Shown piece after piece: positions 47,346 through 61,393 of a stretch of DNA of 64,000 nt (position 1 is the first letter of the stretch; each line of letters starts with the position of its first letter). The notes beneath the pieces were generated by a model. That model saw nothing but the letters and a program-made list of their open reading frames with translations, made no database searches and had not been told where the DNA came from. A program made the position numbers and the translations under genes. The DNA is from Ptiloglossa arizonensis (taxonomy: Eukaryota; Arthropoda; Insecta; Hymenoptera; Colletidae): the NCBI RefSeq assembly GCF_051014685.1, contig NC_135049.1:33807531-33871530 (forward strand), written 5' to 3'.

Positions 47346-49304
47346 TATTAAAAGAGTCGCACGGAAGAGAGTACGCGATGCAGCCGATGCTTCGACGTCG
47401 CGGTCCATTCGGAGTAGCGACGACGGCGATCGATTTCGATTACTCGCCCGGCACCGACGCGCATAAATAACGAACGGAATCGGGAGGACAGAATTGCCGC
47501 GATGAATTACAACCGGAGCTGTCCGAGTCCTCGGAAACGCGGCCCGACCTCGAACACAGGGCTGTTTCTCGAATCGAGAAATTCCCTCCGAGATCGACGA
47601 AAACGGGCAACTTTGGCTCAATTTTTGCCAAACGTACAACCATCGGAATATTACCGATCGGCGTCTACCGATGCGCAATGTATCTACCTACGTACTTTAA
47701 TTGCCGCGATACGAAACACGTAGGTGCGCCTAAGTAATTCATCCAGCGACGAACCGTTCGAGTTTTGCGCGTGTGCTTACCCGGATCGGTCGCGTTTTGC
47801 GTTTTTGAAATAACTCCGGGACACGATCGCGTAAACGTTTTATCGTTTTTCCTTCTCGCTTCGATAACGCTTAGACCGAGAAAGCGCGTTCAACGATTCT
47901 TTTCGTCGGTCGCTCGAAACGCGCGTTAAGCGCGTGACTGATCGTTCTCTCTGTCGGCCGCGAGACGAAAAACAGAGCGAAGATAACGACGGTACGACCT
48001 AAACGACTTCCGTCGAGTCCGAACGCGCGGTCGCGAGCGTTTTGCATAAGCCGCGTTATCTGGTGTCGCGTTGGGTCGAAGGAAATCGATCAATCATTCG
48101 AGCGTGGTCGGAACGATACCGACGAAAGGCGTTTCGCGATCGGACCTCGTTCCTCGCGAATGCAAATGCGAAAGAAACCGAGATAGAAGATTCCCGAGTC
48201 GAAACGCGCTCGAAAAACGACTCCCCGATCGATCGATCGTTCGCTCGCTCGCTCGGTCGTTCGTTTCCCACCGTCGACGATAAACCGTCGAAAGAGAAAT
48301 TCGACGGCGACGACGACAAGGGTCCGTTAACGAAATACATACATTGGTAGAAAATCGTTGGCAATTAACGTCGCTTGGACAAACTCGACGGACCCCGTTA
48401 CACCGGAAGTCGGATACGAGGCGAACGAGGTGCATTCGATCGAAAAGGATGACGCATCGGTTTCGGTACGCAGCGAAACTCGTAGTTTCGTGATTTTTGC
48501 TCTCTCGCCGGTCCGCGAAAGAAAAGTTTCTTTTCTTTCTCGAAAAACGAGCAGCGAACGATATCGCGTTATCCTCGTCCAAAGACCGAGACAGTCCGTG
48601 TCGAGCAGCCCTCGCAAAGTACGCGCAACGAACGAATCGCTATCGATGCGTTTCGCTGGACATTCCACGGCTGTTTCGAACGTATCACGGCATGCGGCTT
48701 CCAAACGGAAACCAGGCTAGCTAGTCGAAGTACGCGCGCGATCGCAGGCGCGAAACCCGATAGCCTGATTTCCGGAAACCGACTCTACAGACCACACCTT
48801 ACGGGAATCGTCGGAACGTGACTAGTATGGGAACCGAGTTTGGTCAGTCATGATATTCATGGCCTGAGACCACCTCGGGGGCAACACGGCGACCCGATAC
48901 CCTACCAGTTATTCGATCCGAGGACGGGAGATTTGAATATTTCGAAAAAAGAGATTCATGTATATTTTATTTCCGTTTGCCGAAGACGATCGGGACCGCC
49001 TCTGGTCCAAGATACGTATCGGTCGCGCGCGTGGCTGGACGCCGACGCTTCGGATCCCGCTTCAAAAGGATCATCGAGCGACGAGACCAACTTTTCGAAT
49101 CCGGAGTTGTCGCGTCGCTTGGGAACGAACGATGTCACGAGCACCGCGTGATTCGGTCGCCACTTTGAAAAACTCCGAATACGTTGCGCCTCTCTGGAAC
49201 GGTCAAGAACAAGAGAGACGAAAAGAACCTGGCTACCTTCGATGAAAAGGTTCGCGCGTGGCGCGTTTCGAACGAAAACGTAACGTCGGATAATCAGGCT
49301 CCAG

Positions 49305-49305
49305 C

Positions 49306-49332
<27 letters not shown>
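49305..49332. repeat. (GA)n microsatellite
   Basis: Thirteen GA copies. Confidence 0.9.
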
Positions 49333-49336
<4 letters not shown>

Positions 49337-52126
49337 CATCGTACCCGCCGTAACGATTTACGTCCCATTCTTTCCATTTGTGCGCGGATTTTTGCGACCG
49401 AGTGCGCGTCGAGCGTGCATTCTTTGCTCGACTCGGTGAGTAGCGCGAGCCTGGAAATTTTCTTGCCAATTCGCGCGATTCGAATTTACCGTTCGACCGC
49501 CGAAGATTCCGCTCGAAGCTGCCCTGCGAGCGGAAGGATGGTCGCCGCCGCTAATCTCAACGCAAAATCGAGAAACCACCAACTCGTGTTGCGCGGCCTA
49601 CAAAGGAAACCGCGCGCGGACCGCTTCTCCATATGTTGCAAGCACATTAGGCGCATTATGCACCGAGACCTGCACGCGCTCCGCTCTTCGCTCCTCGCTC
49701 CTCGCTCCTCGCTCTCCGTTCTCCGTTCTCCGTTCTCCGTTTTTCGCTCTCCGCACGCCGCACGCCACACGCCACACGCCACACGCCGCACGCCGCACGA
49801 CGCGCGCCGTTCGGCGTAAAATTTCGTGATCTCGGTCGGGCCGGCCAGCTGGTGCCTGGCCGATACTGCTACCGCTTCGGGCACCCTCGACGACCGGTGA
49901 TTCTGTGATTTCCTCGATACCACGGGAACACCGAAAAAGGAACATTGCCGACCGAAAGAAAGAAGAAACAAATGCGGCAGATTTCCGAAACACATGACGG
50001 ACGAACCGCAACGCGATTCTGGTCCCAACTGTTTGTCAGTCTCACGCAATCGGTAGACACGTTGTCGCCGTTCAAAGGGTTTCCCGATCTTGCATCTTCG
50101 TCGAATATCTTTCGCGTTAGCTGTCGCGAATCGTTTCGAAAGTAATGAGAACAACGTTTTTCGAAACCGTTCCGATTTCGATTCGGTCGACGTCCGAGCG
50201 AGACCACCCGACGAATTATCGTTCATTCGTACAGGCAAAAAGGTCGCTCTTACGGCGCTAACGAAATACGCGCATCCGAGTACGTACATCGAACAACGTT
50301 CGCTGTGCCCACGAAGCAAGAAAATCTCGAAGGGGAGGCGATGCGAGGCGAGGCATGTTTGTTCGAGAAACATCGGCAATTTTGCACGGCGATTGTTCGC
50401 GTCCTCTCTTAAAGCGTCACGCGATATCGAACGGCAAATTGCTCACCAGACTTTGTCTACCGTTGTTTTTTCTTCTCGAAAGCAAATAGTTTCACACTCG
50501 GAGAATATAGTTGATTCAAAATTTCACGGTCACGAAGGAACGCGACGCCTCGATGAAAGGCCATTACGATGGTTCTCGGTTCTTGTTAGTTTTCTGCGGA
50601 CTGTATCTGTCGTTCGGAGGGATCGACGTCACGCTAGGTCCATTGTTGCTCCGTGCGAAACGATCTCGCGCCGGACGACGGTTAGGCTTCGCAACTGGCG
50701 ATACGTTATTCTCTTCCCCTAATGAGTCGGTTATTAGCCAAACAACGGACACGCAAAGTTACGGGCACGAATCTAAGCGCCATCGAGGATGTCGGTTGCA
50801 AAACGTAGCTGACCTTAATCGTAACCGTCGCCTCGAGGAGAAAATATCGCGATCGAAAATACTCGTACGGTTTCGATGTTACGGTTCGCGTAGCCGCGTA
50901 CGCCGCGTACGCCGCGAAAACGCAAGGTCGTTCTCGATCGTTCGCGACGCGGAAAGATTCGCGGGCGACATTGCCGAATATCGCGCGGTGTGCCCGTAAA
51001 TACTTGACATTCACGCGACGAAGCGTTTCGGGCTCAAAGCGGCGCAATATCGGCTGCTCTGTTTCCTTCAAAGGCAGCGAAGCGCGTTGATTGTTCGCAG
51101 TCGCGATTTTAATGGCTTCGAAGCATCGGGCGCGAAATTACGATTCAAAGCGTCGCGCGCATTCCGCGACAGGCAATTCGGGTTTTTCGTGCGCGGCTAC
51201 TTGGTATTCCGGTCTCGCGAGATACTCGCGATCGGTGCGAGTTTCCCCTATCCCCCGCACGAACCTTTCTCCCGTCCCTCGACCAGCCGGTACCGATTCT
51301 TCCCTACTTTCTAAGCCGTTGGTTGTCCGTACACTTGTACGCGATACCTTCTTGCGCGCAACTTACCGAAACATTTTCCTTTACGGTAGACGCAACTTTT
51401 CTTCAAACTTTATCGAGGAGATCGCCTCCCGAAGCTTCGAAAAAAATACCAAGGGGACCCGACGTTTCCCTCGTTAGCGTACCTCGCAACGACCCTCGCA
51501 AGAAACAATTCCACGAACAAGAGTTACTTCGAAGAAACGAATTACGTACACGCGGAGGACAACGATTACGGGACTGTCCCGAGAGTTTCACCGCGATCGC
51601 TGTTCACCTTGGCTGTCTCTTTGCTCGCTGTTATTCCGTGCGCGAAAAAATAATTCCCACGAACGCGGAAGAGTCTTCTCGACAATGTAGCAACGGCAGT
51701 GTGTTCGATCGGGAAGCGAATAACCGTGGCCAGACGGGGGTGAAACTGCTCGTTCGACTATGCAAATTTTCCCGACTATCACCGTGTGGAATCAACGACC
51801 GCTCGAAATTCCCATTCCCGATGGATTTACCCAACAAATTCGTTCGGTACTTTTGCACGTCGTATCACGAAACGATGTTCTTTCGAGTTCCGGCGAACCG
51901 TGTCCCCGATCCATCGCCCGTTTCTTCCAACTATAAAACAGCAGTTTCGCGAGACTCTCGAAGGTCGCGGCGATCGATCTTATCGGTTAATAGCGAAAGC
52001 AATCGACGAAATCTAAGATCGCGGACCAGAATCGCGCACGATGCCGATATCATCGAAAAACAGCTCACGTTTCCGTAGCCGTTGTTCCGTCGGCCGATTC
52101 CACGACGTCGTTACCTTCGTCGCTCT

Positions 52127-52181
52127 CGATCGTACGCGATCGTACGCGATCGTACGCGATCGTACGCGATCGTACGCGATA
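52127..52181. repeat. (CGATCGTACG)n decamer array
   Basis: Five copies of a 10-base unit that is built of two palindromes, CGATCG and CGTACG, so either strand can fold at many registers. Confidence 0.92.
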
Positions 52182-53993
52182 CTCGGTAAAATCGTACAAC
52201 GAAAGCCGAAGAAAACGGGAGAAGGAACGTTACGAGCATATTCGTATTCCAACGCGGCTGCGACGAAGTAGACCCGCGCGGATTCCAATATCCGTGGAGC
52301 AATCTCCGGACAACTGGGATCGGCGAACGTCGAATCGAATTAGTATTCGGATATCCGGACAATCTCGGCTTCGGACTATGCATAGAAACCACGGCCGGCT
52401 GGCGAACGCCGCGTACGCGTTGTATTTGTACGGGTGTCCGGTTCAATATCGGCCAGTCACGCGAAAATCAAACCAGCGTAACTACGAAGGCACATGGTAC
52501 ACCGGGCCACGCAACTCCGAGCCACGCCACCTGCCCGGTAATAACAACGATAACGCACGCCCGAAATGTTATTAATTTTAATGTTACGCCCGAACGAATC
52601 GTCTCGGCCTGGCCCGACTCGGCCCGACTCGGCCCGACTCGGCCCGACCGCGCAGGGTCGTCCCGCAAAACGTTTCTCGATCCTATCACTTTTTTCTTCT
52701 CTCGTATCCTCGATCGAATTATCCTCCTCGCTGTTTTTTCTTACCACGAATTCTTTCCACCACCTTTGAACTTTCCCTACTCCGGTTCTCGATCCCCTTT
52801 CTCGCAAAGTGTCTCGACGATCGCCGCCGATACGGCGGAACACCGATTATACGGGTACAACGGGGGACGACTTACCCTCTCGCGCGATAAGATTCGCAAA
52901 GAGGAACCAAGGGGTTTCGATCTTGGAGCGAGACCGCGCGACCTGTTCGATCGAGTGTCTTCGAATGCCGCGCGTTGCGATTTTTACAATACGTAATTCC
53001 CAAGTGTTCGATCGGCAAACTCGATAACGCTTCAAGCGGTATACGAGAACCGCAGCGTTCGTGTGCCGATAATTAAGAATCGGATAATCGGAAATCGCGG
53101 AATCGCTCGCTCGAATCGAATTTGTTCGCAGACTCGGACATAAATTCTTCTACGTTCGTTGTCCGTGTTTCGCGATTGAAATTCTTACTCACCTTCCGTC
53201 CCGTACCACGGTTTCTTTTCCAATATTATTAATTTCTCCGTTTCCTGCCTTCTCCGCAGCTTCGCTCTGTCAGCTCTCGAGTCCGTTCTTTGGCGGCCGC
53301 GCTAATGACGGCCAGCCGCGGTACAATCGGTGCAATTACGATTTTTCTGCATCGACCGCGAGCCGTTCTCTCCACCGCGTTCCTCGATCGAAATGATACA
53401 GCGATCGGTGGTTACGGTTAAGGGTTGGATATCGCGCGATATCTGCGCACGAAGATCAACGATGGTATTAATTTTTCACAGAGATAACGGTGAATCGGGA
53501 GCCTTTGTAGCGATCGTTCGTCTCAACCACCCGCCCCGCGCTTTCAGGTCGCTTTCCGGTCGCTCGACGAAACACTCGTCCCTACGAAAGCTCGCGCGAT
53601 CGCCGACGAACGATCACGGTAGATTTAACCTCCGCGAGTGAAATTTAGATATCGTAACTCGACGATCGAGAGAAACGGTCCGACGAACGAGTTGCGACGG
53701 GCCGCGACAGAGTCGCCCAACTCTATCGCGGTGTCGTCCGGCACCGTTTAAAAGAAACGAGTTCTTTTCCGGATCGAAGATCGAGGAACAGCCGATGCGC
53801 GAGAAATAGAAATCCATCGAAGTGAAACAAAGGCCGTGAACCGGACCCCACCGACCAGGATGATTGTCAAGGATATACTGGAGGAGATACGCGAGGATCG
53901 TCGGCGAATGGAACGAGTAATTGGCCCGTTCGTAACGATCATGAAGTATCGGTAGTGACGTTAATCATGGAAGTACATTATCCGTCGGACAGA

Positions 53994-54004
53994 GCGGCGG
54001 CGGC

Positions 54005-54048
<44 letters not shown>

Positions 54049-54067
54049 CGGCGGTGGCGGCGGCGGG
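53994..54067. repeat. (GGC)n/(GGT)n trinucleotide tract
   Basis: About 24 GGC/GGT units, G-rich on the + strand. Confidence 0.93.
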
Positions 54068-56468
54068 AGCGTAGCAATTTCTGTTCGAATTGATAGTCAA
54101 GAAGAGCATGATTTTTATTACCAACGGTAACTGCGAAACGATCGTAATCAGTCGTTGAATGGATCCGGGGGGGATAACGTTCGGTAGAATCCGATCGACG
54201 GATCGGACGAAATGACGGGGCAATCAGGCCGCGAGCCAACGAGGGTGAAACTGCCATCGGAAACCCGCGCTCGCGGATATACCATTAATTTTATAGGGGC
54301 GATCGTCCGATGAAAATTGACAAAATTTCATTGCGAGCGTTTTAGAATAGCGGCAGGGAACGCCCAGTAATTGGATTCACGATCGACGCGTAAACGACCG
54401 AATTACGGCACCAATTACAATCGAATTTAACGCAAACTTCCGTAGATATTTCTCGAGCAACGCGAAGAAAGAGGCCCCTGTCGTTGTTCGACTCCTCCGT
54501 TCCTTTTCCTATCGCAGAAACTTTCGAATCGCGCAACCGAGGAAATTTCCTTTTCCAACGGAACCTCGTAAGAATCGATCCCGACGAACATCGAAGTCTG
54601 GATCTTGACGAAAAAATAGGTTCGAGTCGGTAATGCGATAAACCTACGATCACCCTGGATAGGTGTCGCGAACGATGCGAGAAAGTCGAGAACCTAGGTA
54701 CGCGAATAAATAAATAAATAAGTAATTACGAAACAAGAGATCCTTGTTCGATGCGAGTGCTTCGACCCACGTATACGACGACTATTCGCGAACGGTTAAT
54801 CTCGAACGAAAGGGATTTTAACGTATCGATAGGCATTCGACGAACATTCTATACGCGAGAATTCCAGGTAACCACCGTGTGTAACCGTGAACGCGGCATC
54901 GAGGAAGTGTCCGAGGAAGGTGACACAGGAAGACGTTTTTACCGGTCGGCAACAAATTTCGAACGATTAAAGAGTCGTAAACCGAGCGCGGTCAAGTTAA
55001 ACACGGATATCCTCTTAAAGGAGTCCTCTGGTTCGCCATGGATCTAAATAGAGCCATGATTAGGCGAGATTAAGGCAAGGGCCCGGGCGCGAGCGAATAC
55101 TCGTTCCCTGTTAAGATAAGACGAGCGCCTTATGTACTAATCGTGTCCCTTCCTCTCGAAGATAGAGCGTTTTAGGCTCGGTCCTCGTGGTCTCGCGCGG
55201 CCCCTCGTTAAAACAAAACACTGAAAAATAAGAGAACGACCGTTCCGAGCGCGAAAGGACCGATTTACACGGCACGCTTTCGAAAGTTGTTTCATGGTAA
55301 TTATCCACGCGAATCGATAAACGACGCGACGGGGGATAAAATGTTTCCGCGTTAGGGTTTTCCAGGGAAAAATCGGTAATTCACGATTCACGGACCCTCG
55401 TTCGTTGTTCGGGAAACCCGCGTCCGATCTATTATATAGTATTCCAGCGTCTTCGACTCCGGGCGAAGCTCGTAACTCCGTTTCATCTACCGATTTACGG
55501 AGAGTCGGTATTATCTACTTATTTGTCGACTTACGGCTCCGTTGGCACGAATCACCCATAGTTTCCACTGAAAAACCAACCGAGTCGTCGATTACGCGAT
55601 TTTCCGATGTCGAAAGGCCACTCGTCCGCTCCCGTGCGACAGGATTTCGCAATAACGATCCTCGTAGAAGACGTCGAGGGAGATACGCCGCGCGGTGATA
55701 AGCCACGCGTAAATTATTCGATTCCTCGAGCGCGTCCGTTGGGTGAAAAGGCTCGCGAAAAGCTCGCGAAATTGTCCTCCGGATCCTCGCAACGATCCTG
55801 AAACTCTTCTAATTTCGAAATAACTTCTCGAAACGGCGACTCCGCTCCGAACGAGCCTTATCGAATTTCACTCGGAGAACGGAAGAGACGATGTTCGGAA
55901 GATTTATCGCGTTTCACTGGCGAAAACTCGAGGGAAATAATTTGTCCGAAAACGCGTCTCGAAGGTTCCGAGCCGGCCAAAGACAATCGTAGGAGGCAGA
56001 GAAATAACGTTACACCGAGACGGGCCGATAAGTCCAACGGCGGAGGAAGGGAGGGCTCGGATGAAACAACGAGGAACGAACAAAGCGCGATTACCATTTG
56101 TCATGCCGGTAAACGATGCGACCAACGAGCCCCGTTATAAAGTATAAACGCCGGCCGCTGAGATTACGAAAGTCTGTCGCGGTGATAATGCGTTTCGCGC
56201 GACACGCGCGCAAACGAAAGGGGAGTGTCCGTCCGCAGATAGCTCCAAACTACAGAAACTTCTTATCAGATTTCTACCTTCGGCGCTTACCGTCTCCTCG
56301 GCGAGAAGCCGATGCCCTTCGTCGCCGAAAAACCCTAAAAATACAATACTTGCTACCTACCGGAGATTGCTAACCAGTGCGTACGATCGCTGATCTACCA
56401 ACGATGTAATTTTACCGAGAAATTTCTCCTCGGATCGCAATGAACCGAATAAAGAGGAAAGAGGGAGT

Positions 56469-56472
<4 letters not shown>

Positions 56473-56536
<64 letters not shown>

Positions 56537-56542
56537 GAGAGA
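56473..56542. repeat. (GA)n microsatellite
   Basis: About 35 GA units with two AA interruptions. Confidence 0.95.
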
Positions 56543-59198
56543 TCGGGGACAGGGGGAGCGAACATAACGTTAGTTTCAAAAATTCTTTCTTTTTCAGAGA
56601 CTCCCAGGAATATACCGGTGGATGGAGTCGTTTAATTTGTGAACAGGTCCCTCTATCGGTCCGTTAACTCGCCTTATAAATTAGCTACAAGACCACGCAG
56701 TGAGATAAAGCGGTATACGCGTGCTGTCCTTCTCGGATTGTCCTCTCTTCGAACAGGTAAATGTACACGAAATTAAGATATCCGCCGGCGAGGCCGCTAG
56801 AGTAAATCGTTCCCATTTATATAAGAGGTTGCTCTCGGAAACCTCTGCGACGATTTATGTCAGCGCCTTTCAGGGCGTCTTACAAATTTGCTCCACAGCG
56901 AGTGGCGTGGATTTCGTCATTCCGGGTGAACGCGCAACACGGTCGTGAACGAAAACATTCGGCCGGTTGCCGAGGCTACGTTAAACGCGAATTAGTCGTT
57001 CGTATCGGGGAACGCGGGTCGGAAGTCTACCGACATCGGGTCGTCCTGAGAGGTTCGAGTTACGCTGCCCGCGGATCGAAGCTACGTTGGACAGACCCGC
57101 GCTCTATCCGCTACCGGGTTAGGTAGCTCGAGTTCGGTCAGGTCCGCGTTCTACGTAGAACGCATTCGCTCGGCCGACGAACTTCCGACGCATTCGCACG
57201 GACTCTGCGTCTCCCCAACCATACATCCTGCTTCTCGATACACGTTCGTCCCGCACCGAACCATTTTCCTAGAAAACTCTCGAGATCGGATGCAATTTGG
57301 CGGTTCGAGAGCTCCCGGGGAGTTTCTTTTCTCGCGTCCATCGGGTTCGCGTTCACCGCGATTCCCGAACGAAACGAGCGCTCTTCCAAACCCGATAACT
57401 CCGGTTTACGATGGATCTAGGTTGCGCGAACTGTTACGTCGCGCTAGCTGCGAGTTACGTCGAAAGTACGCTACGCTGGATTCGAGCTGCGCCGAGTCTG
57501 ACGTTACATCGGTCCGCGAGTTTGCGAAAAAAAAACAAAACGTACACAAATAGATCGTATCGCGATCTTGAAGCAGCAGCTAGCGAGTATTTTGTAACGC
57601 TGGTGAAACGCGTGACGCGAAACGATGGAAACGGTAATACCGTCGCGTGGTCGTCTCCGAAGAGATTGCTTTTAGCGGAGCGGCTCCAACGACTGGCGAT
57701 TCATCGAGGCATCCGTCGCGCTTCCAGCGCGTTACGTAAGTAAACGGACCGCGAGAAAACACGTCTTCTCGCCTCGAACCTCCGGTAATCGTATCTAACT
57801 GTCCCGTCTCTTTCTCTCGTTACCGTTATTATGTGTCATCGAGTCGCCGCGCGTATCGCCGACAACGTAATCACTGCGATTACCTTCGTTCGCTTTACCA
57901 ATTTTTACCGAAGCCTTCTCGATTCGTTCCGATCGCCTCGAGGACGAGAGGAAATTCCATCTGCTCGAGAATACGCTCGCACGAGATACTCGATAAAATA
58001 ATTACGGCGACGCGATCGCGCGTACCTCGAGCTAACCTTTCGTCCAGCCGGTTGTTTCGTTCCATCGGTTCTACTCGAACGTCGAACTCTCCCTAAGGCG
58101 AACGTACTATATTCGATCCCCGCATCGTTTCGCTTCGCTTCGAAATAAGTTGTACGTACACCGCGGATATACGTAGATACCGGTCGCGAGTGTACGACGC
58201 GAGGCGTCGCGAAGCATCGCTACCGGTCCGACGCGGCACGGCTCGTGTTTGAATTTGCATCCGTAGAATTCTGTCGAGGACGATCGGTCGTTCGGTCGTT
58301 CGGTCGATTCGGTTCGTCCAGACTTCTTTCCGGGCCAACGAGAACAGGCGGGAGAACCAACTCCGCGCCGGGACGCCGTAAAGTTTCGTCTTTATTACCG
58401 GGGCGATGGGGAGCGCGAACGGTCGCCGAGGTGTGTGCGGGGGAGAGAAGGGAGGTGGACGGCCGGGCCGGGATAGTGGGGAATGATTGATGCAGCCTGG
58501 TTATCGGGGACACGGACCGAAGAAGATAGCCGATCCGCGGGTCTCATTACCGCGACACGAGATGCTCATATTATCGTCATTTTTATTAAACACCGCTCGT
58601 ACGTTTTCGCCCGGCCCCGACGATAAGGTACCTCTCGCGGGGAAACGTTCGATGAAATATTAGTCGTGTTCGATCGCGCCGGTCGCAACATTTACCTCCA
58701 AGGAAGGCCGCTCGTTGCGAAATCGAGAGGACGCCGGCTGGAAGATCTCTCGGTCCCGCGTTTCGATGGTTTTTCCTGGAAACGGGCAACCCCGAACACG
58801 AACGCGTGGGTACAATTTCGACCGAGACACCGGTTACTCGATGCTTTTGCTTCTCGACGCGCTCGTAGCCAGGAGGCTCGAACGGCGACCGAACGGCGAC
58901 CGAACGGCGACCGAACGCCTCGCGTAATCGTAACCGAGGGGATAAGAAGGTGGCAGGTAATGGCCGTTTAGGCGTACGTTGAGCCGACTCTCGAATCGAA
59001 AAGCTGCGCGGACGGACACGCTCGCTTGCTCGGTAATAATTGACTCGGCAATGCGTATAAACCGCAGCATGGCGTACGGACGGATAATTAACTAACAATT
59101 AAGCTTCAGGTGGACGAACGCGGAGCCCAGGAAAGACGATAAAACCGTGAACGGGCGGCATATGGTGTCTTTATGCTTCCCATTCGCAGTGGCGTTCG

Positions 59199-59269
59199 TG
59201 CTGCGTGGCTGCGTGGCTGCGTGGCTGCGTGGCGGCGTGGCGGCGTGGCTGCCTGGCTGCCTGGCTGCG
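59199..59269. repeat. (GGCTGCGT)n octamer array
   Basis: About nine imperfect copies of the 8-base unit. Confidence 0.88.
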
Positions 59270-60645
59270 AGACCGAAAAGCCTCGTTCGAAATCGACGAT
59301 TCATTCGGGATGCTTGACTTCTGTCGTACCGAGCGTGCTCTCGACCCTCTCCTTCTATCCGGCTCTACCTTTCTCTCGCTCCGTTGTCCGTCATCGCTGT
59401 CAGTCACCGAGTCTCCCCCGTATATTCTTTTCATTATTCGTTGCCCGCGTGGTCGTTCGGCCGCGAAAACACGGCACCACAGCCCGTAACCGCAACTTCC
59501 TCGATCCTGCCTTTCCATCGGTCTAATGCCTCTCATTGATGTTTCAACGAAGCGCGATCGCCGCGCACTAACGACGCTAAACGTTCAAGGGATTCGCGAC
59601 GACCGGTCTCCCTTCGAAACGGTTACCTCGAAAATCCAACGAGTGTCGCGAAAGAGATCTCCACTTTGTTCGACGACCGGACGGAACATCGTAAACACGT
59701 TGCAAATCGCTCGGTGATGAAATTTTCATCGATACGTCGAATCCGTAGCCAAGGGCGTAGGCGCGATCGAATCGTGTAACGCGTCGATGAAATTTTGCAG
59801 ATTCACTTTCGAACGAGTTTCCCGATAATTCAATATAATAGGAACGCGTCCGCGCGAGCGCGAGCGCGGGCGCGGACGCGTACACGGACGCACGGTAATT
59901 GGTGTTAACGAACACGCTCTGTCATCGGCGATAGCGAAAATGACCGAGGCCGAGCGGAGCGTTTCCGGCTGACCGGCAAACTTCCGCGGCAGAACAATGG
60001 GAGCGCTTAACGCACTGGCGAAAGTCGTTAGTCGGTGTTATATTCCCCGTCGGTATGCGCGCCATGCTGGTCGAACGCGTTAATCTAATTTTCTGGACAT
60101 CGGTGAACACGACCGATCCTCCCTCCGCGGACGAATCGTTCCGCTTGCCGAAAGAAACTCAACTATCGTCCCACGAACGATTCATCGAACAATTTATCCA
60201 TTTATTTATTCGTTTGCCCCCCGGAAAGACGATACCCTCGACGCTTAATTATCGGCAACGTGCTCAAAGTCGCGCGCGTACCTATACATAATTTTCCTTC
60301 CACGAGTTAAAAACAAAGAACGACTTTCTTCTTCGTTACGTAGAAGACGTTTGGGAATATTAAACGGTTGCTCGTTTCTTTTCCACCCAATTGGCTAACG
60401 CGGTCGAGTCGCCAATCTCGCGGACGGAAGGTTGCGAGAGCCGATCGAGGAACGTTGCGGACGAACGCGAACCACGATCGAAAAATAAGTAAAACATCGG
60501 TATCGAGATCGTCGACCTTCCCTCGACCGTTCGAATCGTTTCGAACTCGAAGCCCGAAAGCGACGATTAAAATTGCCCAGGAATCGAGCGATCCGCGGTA
60601 ACGAGGAAACTTTCCCGTTACCGTCGGGACACCATCTGCCGTATT

Positions 60646-60738
60646 GTTCGTTGGTTCGTTGGTTCGTTGGTTCGTTGGTTCGTTGGTTCGTTGGTACGTT
60701 CGTCCGTTCGTTCGTTCGTTCGTTCGTTCGTTCGCTCG
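60646..60738. repeat. (GTTG GTTC)n then (GTTC)n array
   Basis: Octamers made of two related tetramers, followed by pure GTTC tetramers. Confidence 0.92.
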
Positions 60739-61357
60739 CTTTCCCGAATCACCTTCGCGGTGTGGAATTTCTAGGGAGGGAGGAGCCATTCACCGGCTTC
60801 GTTTACAGACTCGGCGAGCTCCACGGGGGAGCCAGATTCCTTTTACCTCCTGCTTACGCACGATTCGAGAGCGGATCGCGAACAAATTGGCGCTACCGAA
60901 AAACGTTTCTTTCCTTGGGACGGTGTACCGCGCGATCGAAAAGATCGAACGGTGTTCGCGCGTGTGGGGTGCGCCTTGGAATCCGCAGCTCGAGCGACGG
61001 TGAAAGGAGCCTCGGGCGGTAGGCCGCGAGAGGAAGACGATGAATAGAAAAAACCGTGTCCCCTTAAAATTAGACGAAATTAGTGAAAATCCTCCTAGTT
61101 ATATAGAAGCTGTCCGTCCGACTCGGGATCCAATTACACTCTTGGATCCTTCGGTCTGCCCCGTGGGCACGCCGTCTCTCGAAATCTATGTTTAATGCTC
61201 GAGCGCCGCACCGCGATCCTCGATTCCGTGTTCCTTTCTCCTCGAGTCGTCGGCTGCGACACATCCGGCACAATTTACGAGCAAATTAAAAGATCCGAGA
61301 CGACGAGTCGGTTAACGAGCTACGCGACTACGCGTCGCGGTGTTTCCTCGGTTATTC

Positions 61358-61393
<36 letters not shown>

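Larger units (their letters stand above)
47346..56472. other. GC-rich non-coding DNA with tandem repeats, part 2
   Basis: No supportable gene. AT-richer islands around 54080-54140, 54290-54430 and 55040-55130 include TAATT-type sites and are the best candidates for conserved non-coding elements. Short arrays occur near 48228-48262, 49716-49800 and 52612-52645. Confidence 0.42.

Noticed and set aside
54615..54640. tRNA B-box-like sequence (GGTTCGAGT)
   Set aside because: No matching A box or cloverleaf. A second similar hit near 57050 also fails. No tRNA gene is supported in the window.
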